DNA of 64,000 bases from Moringa oleifera (lineage: Eukaryota > Streptophyta > Magnoliopsida > Brassicales > Moringaceae): NCBI GenBank assembly GCA_021397835.1, contig JAJFZO010000022.1, forward strand, positions 1-64,000. Reading direction: 5' to 3'. Shown one piece after another: positions 49,451 to 62,206 of this stretch. Numbering within the stretch: the stretch's first letter is position 1; the number at the start of each line of letters is the position of its first letter. Both the position numbers and the translations under genes were made by a program. The notes under the pieces were generated by a model. It did not search any database, had not been told where the DNA came from, and saw only the letters and a list, made by a program, of their open reading frames with translations.

Positions 49451-49459
49451 TAAGGTTAC

Positions 49460-52260
49460 AAAAGTCTGGGGTAAAGCATTAGTCCATAGTTAACTATCAC
49501 CATCTATGACATTTAGTTTAGATAACTTATGAGCAAACAGATTAAGCTTCCTAGAAACATGGGTGAAAGCACAACTATTACAATTTGATGCTAGGTAATT
49601 GATATTCGTGCCAGCCCCATCTCATGCACACATTGATGCATTGTCTTTTGTGAACTTCGTGAATAGCCATCACATTGTCATTCTCCATTTTTAGTCTTTG
49701 AAGGTTAAATTGAACTACTAATTGAGGCTAAATGGGATAACAATCAACTCGCTTTGCATAGAAGAGTAAACACTAGTGTGGCGGTGTTAGAACTATCCCA
49801 GAAAGCTGCATCAACATTCAGTTTGACGAACCCTAGTTTCAACAGTTGCCACCTTAAGTCATTATTCATTCAAATAGGACGAGCTTGTCTTATTGTTGTC
49901 TTCTCAGCCATCCTCTTTCCAGCACGATAGGTAGCTTACAAACTTGATCATGGAATGCACTATTCCTATTAAACCAACCTTTAGCTTTTTAATTTATGCC
50001 ACCTGAGTGAAGATTCGCTCCTAAGCCCTCGCATGTAATTGTCCGTTGGGTCAAATCCATATGTATTTTTGTTCAAACTAATTTATTGAACTTGCATTCA
50101 AAAAGTAATAATGTCTCTGCGTGAGAGTTGCAAATATAATACCTTGTATCTATAAGGATGCCTCGATGGCTCAGCTTATTCGTGGTTGGGAGACTCCCAT
50201 GAATCATGCACCGAGTAAAATATTGAATTGGCAGAGGTAACTTTGCTTGCCAAATGATTTACCAAACTTTGCTCTTAGTTCATGGATGTGGAACATCTTC
50301 GCCATAGTTGCTTTGTTGAATAATATCTTGCCTTAACTGTGCATTGACCATTTGTATTAGTCTCCCAAATTAATCTATCCTTCATAGGGTATATGTTCAG
50401 AGAAATAGTAGTGATTGAGGAGGCCACCTCTGGACTAAAAAGTTTCTTTACTGAATTAGCATTCCATTCCCTTTTTTGGGGCATCAACAAGGTTACTCAC
50501 TAGCATTTTAGTGGGAGGAACACTCAGCATGTTGGATGTTTGAGAAGAAAAAACCCCTAATATCCATTTATCCCACATGTCTACTTGAGAGCTATCACCT
50601 ATCCTCCATTGGTCACCATGGTTGATCACTGATCTTTCCACAAGGAGACTCTGCCAGACATATGAGGAATAACAGCCAACTTCCACTATATGGGGACTGT
50701 GGTAAGGAAAATATTTGGCCTTAAACATTGCATGACACAGAAAATTTTCATCTTTAACAAGTCTCCACCATTGTTTTCCTAGAGAGGTCATGTTTAAAGA
50801 TTCTAAATCTCGAAAACCCACCCCCGATCTAGTTTCAATAAGCACAATGAGTCCCAAAGTCTTCCAATGTATTTTCTTTTTAGAGTCCCTATCACCTCAC
50901 TAAAATGGAGCTGTAAACTTTTGGAATTCATGGAGAAGAGTCTTAGAATAGCAAAATATGAGCTTATGACATAGATTGGTATAGCTTATGCCATGGCATT
51001 CAGGAGAATTCCTCTACCTACCTAAGAAAGGAACTTTCCTTCCCATTTAGTTAATTTGGTCCGTAATCGATCTTTAAGCTTTGCGAACTCCTTCAGTTTC
51101 GATATGGTCATTAGTAATAGGAGCTTTAAACAATGATTATTTAACAAAGTCCTATACAACCCTAGGAAATTCATAATTTCTTCCTTACTAGCTACTCCTA
51201 TATTTGAGCTGAACATAATGTTGGATTTTTTCAAATTTACTTGTTGGCTTGATGCTATACGAAAGACATTAAAGATATCTAAGATGGCTGCATACTCAGT
51301 CTTTCTAGCTCAGAAGAATAGAATGCTATCATCTATAAAAATCAAGTGGCACACTTTAAGGCCATGACGTGCTACTGCTATTCCATAAATCCTCCTTGTA
51401 CATTCCTCTTGATGAGGCAGTCCTGACAAGCCTTCAGCACATAATAAAAAGAGATATGACGACAGCAGATCTCCTCATTGGAGACCCCTGGATGGTGTGA
51501 TGCTTCCATATGTTTGTCCATTAACTAATATTGAATAAGAGACCAATCACACACATTCAAAGATTGAAGATATCCATCGATTAAAAAAACTAAGAGTTCT
51601 CATAATAGCTTCTAAGTATAGCCATTCTACCATATCATAAGCTTTGCTCATGTCGATCTTAAGGGCTAACTGTCTTCTTTTCCTAGTTTTCTATCTTTGC
51701 ATAAAATGGATGGTCTCATGGGCAACCAATGCATTATCAATTATGAGTCTCTCTTTAAGAATGATGATTGATTTTTACTGATTACCTCGGCAGCATAACT
51801 TGCAGTTACTTTGACAACACTTTAGAAATAAGTTTGTAAACCACATTACAAAGGCTAATAGAGCAGAAGTTTATGGCTGTCATATGACCCCCTACTCTTA
51901 AGAGCAAGTAGATACTAGTTTGGTTTATCTCTGCCAAAGTTGATCCTTGATTCAAAAGCTCCAGTGCCTTGTCTGTAATATCTTTGCCAACCACATGCCA
52001 ATATTTCTGGTAAAAGCTTGCCTGTATGCCATCAGGTCTCGGGGCTTTGTTAGGATCCATTTAGGGTAATGCTTTAGTAACTTTTGCTATAGTATAAACT
52101 TTGCCTAGTGCTGCCTTCATCTCGCTGGATAAACAACCTTGGCTAGCTTGGTAGACCCTTCCTATATTGGCAAGTGAGCAAGTAGAAAAGATGTTTGAGA
52201 AATAGTTCATAAAGACCCCAACTATCTCCTCTTCGTTTGTTACCATACCCCATTGGTATC
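49460..52260 (-). pseudogene. LINE reverse transcriptase and RNase H, broken
   Basis: Open pieces 52246-52061 and 52060-51806 cover the start of the reverse transcriptase (KAPRPDGIQ is the usual KAPGPDG motif with Gly changed to Arg). 51234-51022 and 50857-50275 cover later parts and the zinc-binding region. The C-terminal RNase H reads through 49560-49460. I did not find an intact catalytic YADD box, and the frame is interrupted repeatedly. Confidence 0.75.
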
Positions 52261-53349
52261 CTTGATCCTGGGGATCCTATTAATTCTCCTCCTTTGAGAA
52301 GGAAACGAATGAAAAAACTTAGCGTTTTGATCCCCTTCCTTTAGTGAGGTGCACTTCGATCGTTGGCATAACATTACTTCTTCTTAATGGACGAGTTCGT
52401 GAAACTTTTTCTTCCACTCCTCATCATCTATTAGGGTTATGCCACTTTTTCTATTAAGCATAAGTCTATGCAGTTCATACTGTTGCTTTTGAATTTGAAA
52501 ATGTACCTTACCGAATACTACCTTATTCTAATGAGTCAATCTTGTGCACATCGCTTGAGTTTTTATCTAATTTCATGCCATGAACCTGCCTCACTGGCAC
52601 ATGAGGTGCAAAGCCCACATGTTCTCAAACGAAAAATGTTTCCATTTGAATGGGACATGAGATGGATTAAAATAATGATAAATGATCGGACAAAAATGCT
52701 AGGATATGATACTTAGTGAAGCTTGGGGACGCATCCAACCGAGCTTGATTAACCAACCTTCGATTAAGCCATTCCAAGATTTGCCTTTTACCTTGAACTC
52801 GTGACCAAGTAAGGATCGGTCTTATTAGTAAGATATCTAAGAACTTACAATCTTCAATAGCTTCACAGAAGTTTTTTAGTTGCCTTCCATTTCAGATAAT
52901 CCCCCGTCGTTTTCCTTCATTGGTTTTGATCTCGTTGAAGTCTATAGCACATAACCATGGGAGATTGAAAAGTGAGTGTAGTTTTCTCAATAAGTTCCAA
53001 GAAGCCATGAGGTCTTAAACTTTAGGTTTTCATAAAAACCTGTAAATCTCCATTTAGGTGTTGAATCATTTCCTAGTAGCCATACATCAACATGGTTATG
53101 TGAGTAGGATTCTAGAGACACTTGTGAGCCTTCCTGCTAGAGAAGAGCAAGCTCGCCTCTCCTGCCGTCTTCTTCTATAGCAAAGTAGCCTTCAAAACCT
53201 AACTTAATCTGTATCCATTCCATTTTTGTTATCTTCCTTTTTATTTCACAAAGAAAGAAAACCTAGGATTATAACACCTAACCATCTTGGTTAGTTCCTA
53301 AATTGTTCTAGGGATCCCAAGACCTCTACAGTTCTAGATGAGGATATTC

Positions 53350-54850
53350 ATTTCTCACGGCGAGGGCTGATAATAACCAGCATCCACTGTCATCATGGAT
53401 GCAACTATAATCTCCTCATTCCTGTTGAGACAAGACTTCTTAGAACTAGACCCTGTTAGATTAAGGTCATCATCATTATTTGATCGAGTTCTTTTCTGTT
53501 CAGATGGTGGTATAATGAAAGCCAAAGGACCAACACCAATCCCTCGAGCCATCCTCTTCGATTTGGTCTCTAGCTTATTGACATGAGTCGACGACGTGGC
53601 GGATTGGTGTGTGGATGCATAAGGGTTGGCTGATGGCACTTAAAACCCAACGGATACCACCTTAGTGGGTCTTCCTACATGTGGGTGGTTTGGCACGTGA
53701 GGTTTACTCCATGCAGAGAATGGATGTGCCCTAGTGATTCCATGAAATGCTCTTTTTCCTTATTTGCATGTTCTATATTCCCATGAATAATATGATGCAT
53801 GACTGGTTTCTTAATTTTTGGGATATTGGGTCTCTATAGTTTGTCATCGTCTATTGAGAATGTCGCCTCTAACATCGTGGACATGGTAATGGGCTTTTAA
53901 CTAACCATTTGTAGGTTCATTGCTTTTACCACACTCTGATCACTGATCATAACGATGGGTGGCGGAGTAATTTCTTTTTCTTGAGCCATTAGCGGTAACT
54001 TGGCTGTAGGAGCTAGATCTAAATGGTTAATAGCCAAATTGGAAGGGGAAAAAAAAAAAACAAGTAGGATCCTTCTACTCTCAGCCAAGGGCCATACTCC
54101 CTTTGCTTATTATTGAATGTAAAATTTGGAGTGAGACAATGCTACAGCCCTGCTCTTGATAATCTGCTAACCTGCATCTATAACAGAAATCTAGAAATCA
54201 TTCGTACAAAAAAAAAAAAAAAAAACCATAATTTTCCTTCCATCTGAAAGAGCTAATCCACTGCATCTTTGAAGTGACTTTTCAATGTTGGCTAATACTC
54301 ACTTTCAACCACTTTTCAAATGCTACATTGTCACCCGATATCTTTACTTCCTCTATATCCCCGATCGATTCCCTCAGCACTGTGCTGATCTTGACAGTCA
54401 TATATGCAATAGGCAAGCCATGGATTTGAATCCAAAATGGGCACCATTCACAGTCGATCTATTGGGAGCAAAATATCCCTTAAATTCTTGGAATACAACC
54501 AATGATTTGTTGAAAGACTAGGGCTACTCCATTAAGACTTTGGTTTTATTAGATGAGTTTAAGAACCGAAACACAAAAAGCTTCCTTTATCTCATGCACT
54601 ATTAACCCTCCTCCGATCTTCCAAACTTTGGCCAACCCTGTTCTCATTGTATCTATATTAATCGCTTTGTTTTGCATTAGCTTCCCTATCAGGCATCGCT
54701 TACTGATTTTCAGTGAAATCTACCATCCATTCATCACCAATGGCAACATCCTTACTTTCTTCTTCCCTGAGTTTCAATTATACCAAAGCGTTTCTAAACC
54801 AGTATTCATACTGATTGTATAGGTTATGGGTAGGTATACAACCTCACAAT
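53350..54850 (-). pseudogene. LINE ORF1 (DUF4283-type), broken
   Basis: FWIQIHGLPIAYMTVKIS around 54440-54385 is the DUF4283 hallmark. 54088-53897 (PPPIVMISDQSVVKAMNLQ) and 53639-53355 (Ser/Lys/Arg-rich, with RTRSNNDDDLNLTGSSSKKS) are the variable C-terminal half. Several stops are present. Confidence 0.65.
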
Positions 54851-57400
54851 ACTAATGTTTAGAAGGACAAAACTTGAAAATGGTGATCAAAACCAAGCTA
54901 CACTTGAGAGAGCTCAAGGATGCACGAAACTCTCACTGACATACCGCTAAGGGAGACATTTATATTATTTTGCTATTGTATTGCTTTTCTTATCATTTTT
55001 AAATAACTTATAAGTGAGGATATGATTATTTGTCATCCGTTGTTTTGCAATCCAATACAAATGTTACTAATTAATATATTTTAATTTTTTTAAAAAGATT
55101 TTTAAAAAATTAAAAATTTTTTAATTAACATATTAATTGTTCATTTCAATGAAACCAAGATTTATTAAATACGTCAATCTTTTTTAAATTAATAAATTAA
55201 AATTTTTGTAATGAATTAAAAGAAAGAGATAAGTTGTTGATTTTTGTTTTAAATCAACATCTAAGGTTTCTATTTTTTTTTAAAAAATAAAATTTTTAAT
55301 ACAAATATAAATAAAAAATTACATCACAAATTTCACATATATTATAATAAAAATTTTACATCCTGTACAATATAATTACAAACTACAATAAAAATTACAT
55401 TACCCTTTAATACAACATAATTATTACTTTTTACAAACCAACAATCTCAAATTCTTTGTATACAATTATATTTTAAAATATTATCATCACCACATTCAAC
55501 GCTAAGAGTCAGATTTATATCATAGTCAGTCATCTTTAAATATGCATAAGCAAGAACATATATTTGTGAAGCATATTATAATACGGAATAATAGAAAAGC
55601 ATTGTAGTGATTAAGACCACATAAATCTAGTAGGTGGGGTTGTCACCAACAACTGATAATCCATTCATTATAATATTATTAATATATGCAATAGCAACAA
55701 TCTTTAGCATATGGAAAAAAACCAGCCTCGTTGAGCTCTAGAAAACATCTTATTAACAATTTTAGGAACCAATATGTGACTTGCACATGCACAAGGCAAA
55801 GATAAAGTTCAGAAAAATATATTAAAAAATCAAATATATTTTTCTTTATCTATGAAAGAATAAAACAAAATCACTTATTACACTTTTACACTGTCCAATA
55901 TAAGATAATTGTATTTCTACCAAATTTGCTCCTTTAACTTTATGTTTAGATTTGGAATGAACGAGCATGATTTCTGGTCATAGGCTAGAAGGTATATGAT
56001 GTGAACAATTGATTTAACAAATGATATTCATAGAGGCTGTAAAGTCAAAAATTGATGTTTACAAGCCAAAATTATCTTAATGCATCAAATCCTCCAAGAT
56101 AGCAGTATTTTGATACACTTAATGCATCATCTATCCCTAATATAATGAAAGAAATCTATTAGGATAAGAAACATAAATCATCACCTCAAATAAAGAATAT
56201 GTGAAAAATTTTAGCAAACTTGAGCCATTTGAAGGCCAAACTTAATTAAAAGCTTAGATTTTTTAGCAACGAGTTGATGCCTTGCCATATTTGTACCCAC
56301 CAATAAGGCATAATTAACAAGATTCAAATACGGAGTTTTCAACAGTTGAACCATCTAGAACAATCAACTTTTAAAGCATTATGAGAATTTAAAATATGAA
56401 GGTGAAATTGTATGTGTCACAAACGAGTCTTAAACTAAAAAAAATCCTCAACATGAATTGAAAAAGGAATTTTTTAAAAAAAATTTTAAAAGAAATTAAA
56501 ACAACAAGGATCCTTCAATCTTTATTTATTTATTTATTTACAGTATGATTGACCATTGGGGTTTCATTTATTTTAAAAAATTAAAAAATAGTAAATTTTT
56601 TTTTAAAAAAAAAATCTTTGGTCTAATTTTCCAAAGAAAAGAATTTGGGAGTTGGTTAGCATGGAAAAGTATTAACATTCCCATGATGTCAAAAATTGAA
56701 ATTATTTGTTTGCAACTGATATCTACAAATACATGAAAAAAGTATTTTAGGAAAAATGCTAGAACTTCATCATCGTTTCATCCTCATACCTTAAAAATTT
56801 TTTCTAGAGAATGGAATAGCTTCGCCATTACTTCATTTTTTTGTTCTCAAATAAAGAATATGCAAATTAATGATGCTAAAAAAAAAATTTATTGATATCA
56901 TTTTCTCCATTTTCATGAATTCATTTGAAAAATAATATAAAGCTAGCTATGATCATGTAAGGAACAAACAAAATTTCTTTTCCCTTTTTTCTTCCTTTTC
57001 ATTTATGTTCTCTTCTAATCAAGATCCTAGTTCAGATTAAATCTAAAACTTGCTTTACTTCTTTCTTGTTCGCAAAGAACTGACCTCTCATTATCACATG
57101 AGAATCAATAGGCTCCTCTGTATTCACCTTGCATATATTATCGTGTTTAGCATCAAGAATTCGACTCTATATTGGATCAACATCATTAGTTACATTAATT
57201 ATAGTATTTACATCTTATGTAGCATGCAAGTTAATTTTGGACTCTATTTTGACGAGTTCCACAATACTTAGTTTTATTGAGTATTGTATAATCATTCTCA
57301 AAGTCAAAACCCATTATATCATTGTAGTTCATATTCATAAAAAGAAGTTTCAGGGTACTGCTCTTCCTTGAAACTTAACATTGTTTTTTATTTTTGAGTA
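54851..57400. other. A+T-rich stretch without a recognised gene
   Basis: Short frames at 56545-56736 and 57050-57371 have no domain I recognise. It is probably old transposon sequence. Confidence 0.4.
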
Positions 57401-57469
57401 GGTTAGGTAGGTTGGGAATCTTGCAAAATCGAGGATAGATTAGATTAGTTTTCTTACTACAAGGCCTTC

Positions 57470-57600
57470 AGTTAGGTAACATTTTCGGTGTTTGATTACC
57501 TTAAGGCTATGTTTTGTTTGACTAACACCATGTCTATTTAACCAATATCATGTTTTATTTGACTAAAAACAAATCTTGTTTGACCATATGTAAATTAAAG
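57470..57600. repeat. Degenerate tandem motif 'atgttttatttgactaa'
   Basis: Four imperfect copies at 25-30-base spacing between 57508 and 57595. Confidence 0.6.
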
Positions 57601-58149
57601 AATTTTCTTATCTAAAAAGTTCATTATCAAATAAGAGAACGTGATATGCATCATGCAACCAGAAATCAATGTCTTCATCATATGTTATCCTCATATGAAG
57701 TGTAGTACCTTGCACACAATTAAGAATATGCATTTATACATCATTTTATTGAAATCTAACTTACGTGGCCTAGTTGGATCAAATAAGTCAATATATAGTA
57801 GTTAAAGTGGCCTAGTTGTGGATATATGCTTTTTAGATTTAAAAGAACATCTACCTTACTTTCCCTTTTGGCAAGCTTCATAAATTTTATCTTTTTCAAA
57901 TCTTTGGAAAGACCATTCACAAGGTCATCTATTGGTATTTTATAGTTGCGTGACCTAGTCTTCTATGCCATAGCCATGCATAATTACTAGCGGTAAACAC
58001 AAATGCTCATTTATAGGTGTCTTGTCAATTTCTATGGTATACACATTAGCACACACCTTTCACTTATATGGATAACATTACTACTCCAAGAATCTTCTAT
58101 GACACATTTATTTTGCTCAAACATAACTTTAAAGCTTTTATTACATAAT

Positions 58150-59800
58150 TGACTTATACTAAGCAAATCATGTTTGAATCAATCAACCAATAACACATTC
58201 TCAATCATAGTAGAGGAAGGGTTACCTATATTCTTAATTCTAATGATCTTCCTTTGGCGTTATCTCCAAAGGCAACATAGCATCCCTTTCTTCAAAGTAA
58301 GAGTTGAGAATTTGGAGGCATCCCTTATCATGTGGCATGAGCAACCTTTATCAGGATGCAATTTGTCCTTGATTTTATTCCTTACCAACAAAACAACATA
58401 TCAAGCATTGGCCTTCGGTACCCACTTTCTCATGGGTCTTTGAAAGTCAGTGTTCGTGCTTTTTGGCACCTAATTAACTTTAGAGTTTTCCTTTAATCTA
58501 TGCTTAGATGTTATATGTCCTAATTTACAACAATATGTACAAGTCGATGATTGTTGTGAAGGTACTTTAGTAAAATAATTTTTATAATATTTTTGAAACT
58601 TAAAAGGCCTATACCTAAGGTTACTCTTATTGAAACTACATTATTGACTACTTATTAACATGTCCAAGCTCTTTTATCTTTTGGTGAATTTCTTGAATAA
58701 AAGCTTGTAACTATCTAGTTCTTTTCTTAATTTAATATGCTCATCATCCATAGCTTTCTTCTCTCTCTCTCTTTTTTTTTTTTGTGATTTCTCATATGTT
58801 AATTCAATAAATAATTTTTTCTTCTCTTCCTTTAATTTTCCGCATTTAATTTTAACAATGTTAAATTTCTTTTTAAGCAATTTATTCTTAAGAGTTTGTT
58901 TTTTTCATTAACTCATACAATTGCCTCATCTGTACTTTCAGATGAGTTCTCTTCACTATCATCCCAAGTCACTTTTGGTTTTTTTCTTCCTATATTTTTC
59001 CTTGTTAACTGTTGGATGATCAGCTCTAAAGTGACCAGGCTTCTTGCACTCACAGCATATGAGAGCTCTTTCTCATCTTCATCATTTCCTTCATCATTAA
59101 ATATCTCCTCCTTATATGAGCAAGATTTGAGAGTAATAACTTTTTTCTTCTTCACATCCTTTTATTCTTTCCCTTTGATTACCATCTCATGAGTCATGAA
59201 AGAGCCCATGAGTACTTTGAATGGTTGTTTGTTGAGATCCTTAGCCTCGGTGATTGTGTCACTTTTGGATCCCAACTTGACGGAAGATATCTGAGAAACT
59301 TTCTCACCATTTCAACGTTATGATAAATATGACCATAATTTTTCAATGAATTGGTTATATTAGTGAATCTAGTGAATATCTCTTCAATTAGTTCTTCCAA
59401 TTTCATTTTAAATAACCCATAGCTATGGACAAGCATACTTATCTTTAATTCTTTAATGTGATTAATTCTCCCATGAGCGATTTTCACATGTCAAATTTTA
59501 TGAGCACTATCATAAGCATTGAAGTCACTCTTCTCTAAAGAGCAATACAAGACATTCATAGCTTTAGCATTTAGAGCATCTTTCTTTTTATCTTCATTAT
59601 CAATTTCATTTTCATTTTTTCTTATTTTCTTACCTTCCACTATTTTGGTTGGAATAAAAGGTCCCATTTTAACGACCTTCTAAAGGCCAAAGTCGGTTTG
59701 TGTGAGATAGATTTCATCCTAACCTTCCAATATCTATAGTCATTTTTATCAAAAAATGAAAGCCTAGATATGGAGAATCCTTCTATAAGATTAACTCCTA
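58150..59800 (-). pseudogene. Copia gag (UBN2 type) and protease start, broken
   Basis: 59487-59194 minus reads KIAHGRINHIKELKISMLVH and MVRKFLRYLPSSWDPKV, the UBN2 gag core (the typical form is VRKILRSLPKSWEPKV). 59155-58913 follows with a Lys/Glu-rich region containing KKPKVTWDDSEE. A coiled-coil stretch comes next (58880-58674). Near 58340 DKGCSCHMI corresponds to the D-S/T-G-C-S-HMT protease signature with changes. Frames are broken by stops. Confidence 0.7.
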
Positions 59801-59875
59801 TGGTTGTCATATATAATCTTTAACTCTAAACACTTTTATTTAATGAATTTTGAGTACCTCATTTTAATACCATTT

Positions 59876-61185
59876 GTTGGCCCTAAGGTTGACAACCCAA
59901 GAGGGGGTAAATTAGGTATTTTAAAAGTTTTTGCTTACTTAATAGGATTATCAAGTTAATTTATTTATCTAAAAAGGACAAGCATATAATTCTTATAAGG
60001 GATGCTTTCTATTCAAGCAAATCATAATAATGAGATTGAATAGATTGAAAATATTTGGTTATACAACCAATATTTACAACAAAGTGATTCCTTTTATTTT
60101 ATTCTAAACTATTATCAAAAAGTATAGATAATTACAAAAAAAAAAAAAATGAAACTCTCTCTTAAAGAGTAAATATAAATACAATAAAAGATCTACATCT
60201 CACAAGCTTTTGTGCTCAATAGATGATATAAAGATTAAGATGATAAGAATAAAAGGGTCTCTAGAAAATGAATTCTTAAGCTTTTTCAAATGTAGAAAAG
60301 TTACAAAGAATGCTTTTTGAAATCCTTTTATGCTTTTTGAAATCCTTTCATATTCCTTTTTAGAAAATAGATCCACTAGACATAAAAAGAGATGATTTAA
60401 AATCACACACATTATCGATGTAATGGTATCGCGCTTTCTTATGAGTACTGCAATAAAGAGTTGTTAAACAAAAATTTCAAATTTCAAATTCTATTGTTGT
60501 GGTGGTACTGCAGCTCAGTGCAACGGTATCGCGTTAGCCACGACCTAACTAAGTGCCACTGTGCTTCTCATGTAAGCAGTTTTTCAAGCCTGTGATATGG
60601 TAGCATCGTGCCCTAATATGGTGGTACCATGCTAGCTACTGCCTAATGAGATGCCATTGCACTTCTCGTGATAGTAGCTATGCAAATCTATGGCACATGG
60701 TATGACATCCTGTTCACAATGGTACCCCAATAACCACTGTCTTGTGAGGTAACACCACGTTTTAACAAGGTGGTATTATAGTAGCTACTGGATTTGATCC
60801 TTCTTATATTCTATATGTGTTTTAACTTTTCAAGATTCAAAAATATGCATTCTCCTAATTCTAAAGATTCATAAAATGTTGAAAGAAAAATCTTTGAAGT
60901 CCATGAATCCTTTTAATAAAAACCTTTTGTCTTCATGCATTTGCTAAAATATCTATTGAGTACTTAAACTAAGAATTTACAAGTAAGACTAAAATTCTAG
61001 GTTCTTAGAACTTTTAGAACTCCTAGACCACTTATTTACTCTTCAACTTTTCTTTTTGTTGAAAGGACTTAAATATATGCATTATGCGCTCTTAAGGTCC
61101 TTTCATGCCTAAATGCTGTAATACTAACTTAAGTGATTAGTCCTTTAAGATCATTTGTTATCATCAAAATTAATCTTCAGGTTCA
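59876..61185 (-). repeat. 5' LTR of the copia fragment, about 1.3 kb
   Basis: On the minus strand it starts TGAACCTGAAGATTAATTTT (61185) and ends CTTAGGGCCAACA (59876), the latter followed by the primer-binding-like motif. The interior contains several repeats around 'ggtaccgcgctagccactg' at about 60425-60800. Confidence 0.65.
60425..60800. repeat. Internal repeats in the copia LTR
   Basis: Four to five diverged copies of a 60-90-base unit. Each has a form of 'atggtaccgcg', then 'gctagccactgcctaa' and 'gtgccattgcacttctcgtg'. These make the region much richer in G+C than its surroundings. Confidence 0.7.
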
Positions 61186-61339
61186 ACCATACTAGAGGCT
61201 TAACAGTCTTATGCAACAAGAGTTGATAGGCTATATTGATTTTGATTTTGATTTTGCTATAATAGAGACAAAAAAGAAAGATCATTGTTTGCATATGTGT
61301 TAATGTATAAAGGTCATTGTACGAGTTGGAAGGCTTGTA

Positions 61340-61620
61340 GTAATAAATGAAAGGATGGTTGTCCAGCACAAAAGTAGCCTTGTCCAGCATAGAAGTAGAA
61401 TATGTAGTAATGACTGAAGGTTTCAAAGAGGATCTGGTTGCTTGGATTGCTAAAAAAATTGAGATTATATAGCTCAAATATGATCTTGTTTTCAAACAGT
61501 CAGTCAGCAATACACTTGTGCAAGAATCTAATTCACCATGAGCATATTAAATAACTTGATATTAAGTACCATTTCATAAGATAGAAGAAAGAGGATTGCT
61601 ACCTTAAACTAAAAAAGATT
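61340..61620 (+). pseudogene. Copia RNase H relic, plus strand
   Basis: The plus strand reads SSIEVEYVVMTEGFKEDL, VAWIAKKIEII, LKYDLVF and, with stops, QESNSPxAYxIT. This corresponds to the copia RNase H C terminus (ALSTTEAEYMA…EALWL…IHLAxNPxxHxRTKHID). It is in the opposite orientation to the adjoining copia LTR, so it comes from a separate element. Confidence 0.65.
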
Positions 61621-62114
61621 GAAATTGAAGATGAATTTTCACATATGGCTACAAAGGCTATTCTTTATGGAAAGCTGCAGAGATGTAAGGAGCTACTAAG
61701 GATGGCCATCAAATGATGATTTGGTCTTATGATGTAGCAAAGTTAGCATCAGTACCACTTTACTAAATCAAGGTGAAGAATGCTGCTGGCAATGAGCTAG
61801 CAAAGTTATCCAAAAAAATAATAATAAATGACATGATGATTGCTTTGCTTGAATACAATTAGCAGGCCTTAGTGAGATGTGGAACCAATCAAGAGGCTTC
61901 AATTAGATTAATGAAGCTGCTAGCAAGACTTTTAATTAGGACACGTTACCTAAAAACATCTTGTAAACTAGTATAAAAACTAATTATGCAAAACTAAGTA
62001 AAATAAAAAATAAAAGAAATAGAGAAGGAATTCACCAAGAGATTATAATACAGCATTGATGTCCACTTAGAGTTGAGTTAATCTATAAAAGATTTAAGAG
62101 CTATCGTTTCTTGT
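61621..62114. other. Sequence downstream of the copia RNase H relic
   Basis: Possibly the 3' noncoding region or LTR of that element; no second LTR copy was found to confirm this. Confidence 0.3.
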
Positions 62115-62206
62115 TAGGTTAGAATTATATTTGCTACTTATTAGGTGCATTTTTATTCTTTAGGTTAGAATTATATTTGCTACTTATTAGGTGCATTTTT
62201 ATTCTT
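62115..62206. repeat. Exact 46-bp tandem duplication
   Basis: 62115-62160 and 62161-62206 are identical (each begins 'taggttagaattatatttgc'). Confidence 0.95.

Larger units (their letters stand above)
49450..54850 (-). mobile_element. L1-type LINE retrotransposon, nearly full length but broken
   Basis: On the minus strand the parts appear in the order expected for a plant L1. (a) ORF1 nucleic-acid-binding domain (DUF4283-like), with FWIQIHGLPIAYMTVKIS near 54440. (b) The rest of ORF1 to about 53350. (c) An endonuclease region (about 53300-52260), where coding traces are weak. (d) Reverse transcriptase, with MDPNKAPRPDGIQASFYQK at 52060 and following lines to 51022. (e) A zf-RVT region (50857-50275), including MTSLGKQWWRLVKDENFL. 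(f) An RNase H tail (about 49900-49460), including AFTHVSRKLNLFAHKLSKLN. Stops and shifts occur throughout. I did not see a clear poly-A tail or target duplications. Confidence 0.8.
57800..61185 (-). mobile_element. Ty1-copia retrotransposon fragment: 5' LTR, gag and start of pol
   Basis: On the minus strand the order is LTR (61185-59876), the primer-binding-like TGGTATTAAAATGAGG directly after it, gag (about 59830-58500), then protease/pre-integrase traces to about 57800. The rest of pol and the 3' LTR are absent from the window. The element is therefore 3'-truncated. Confidence 0.7.
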
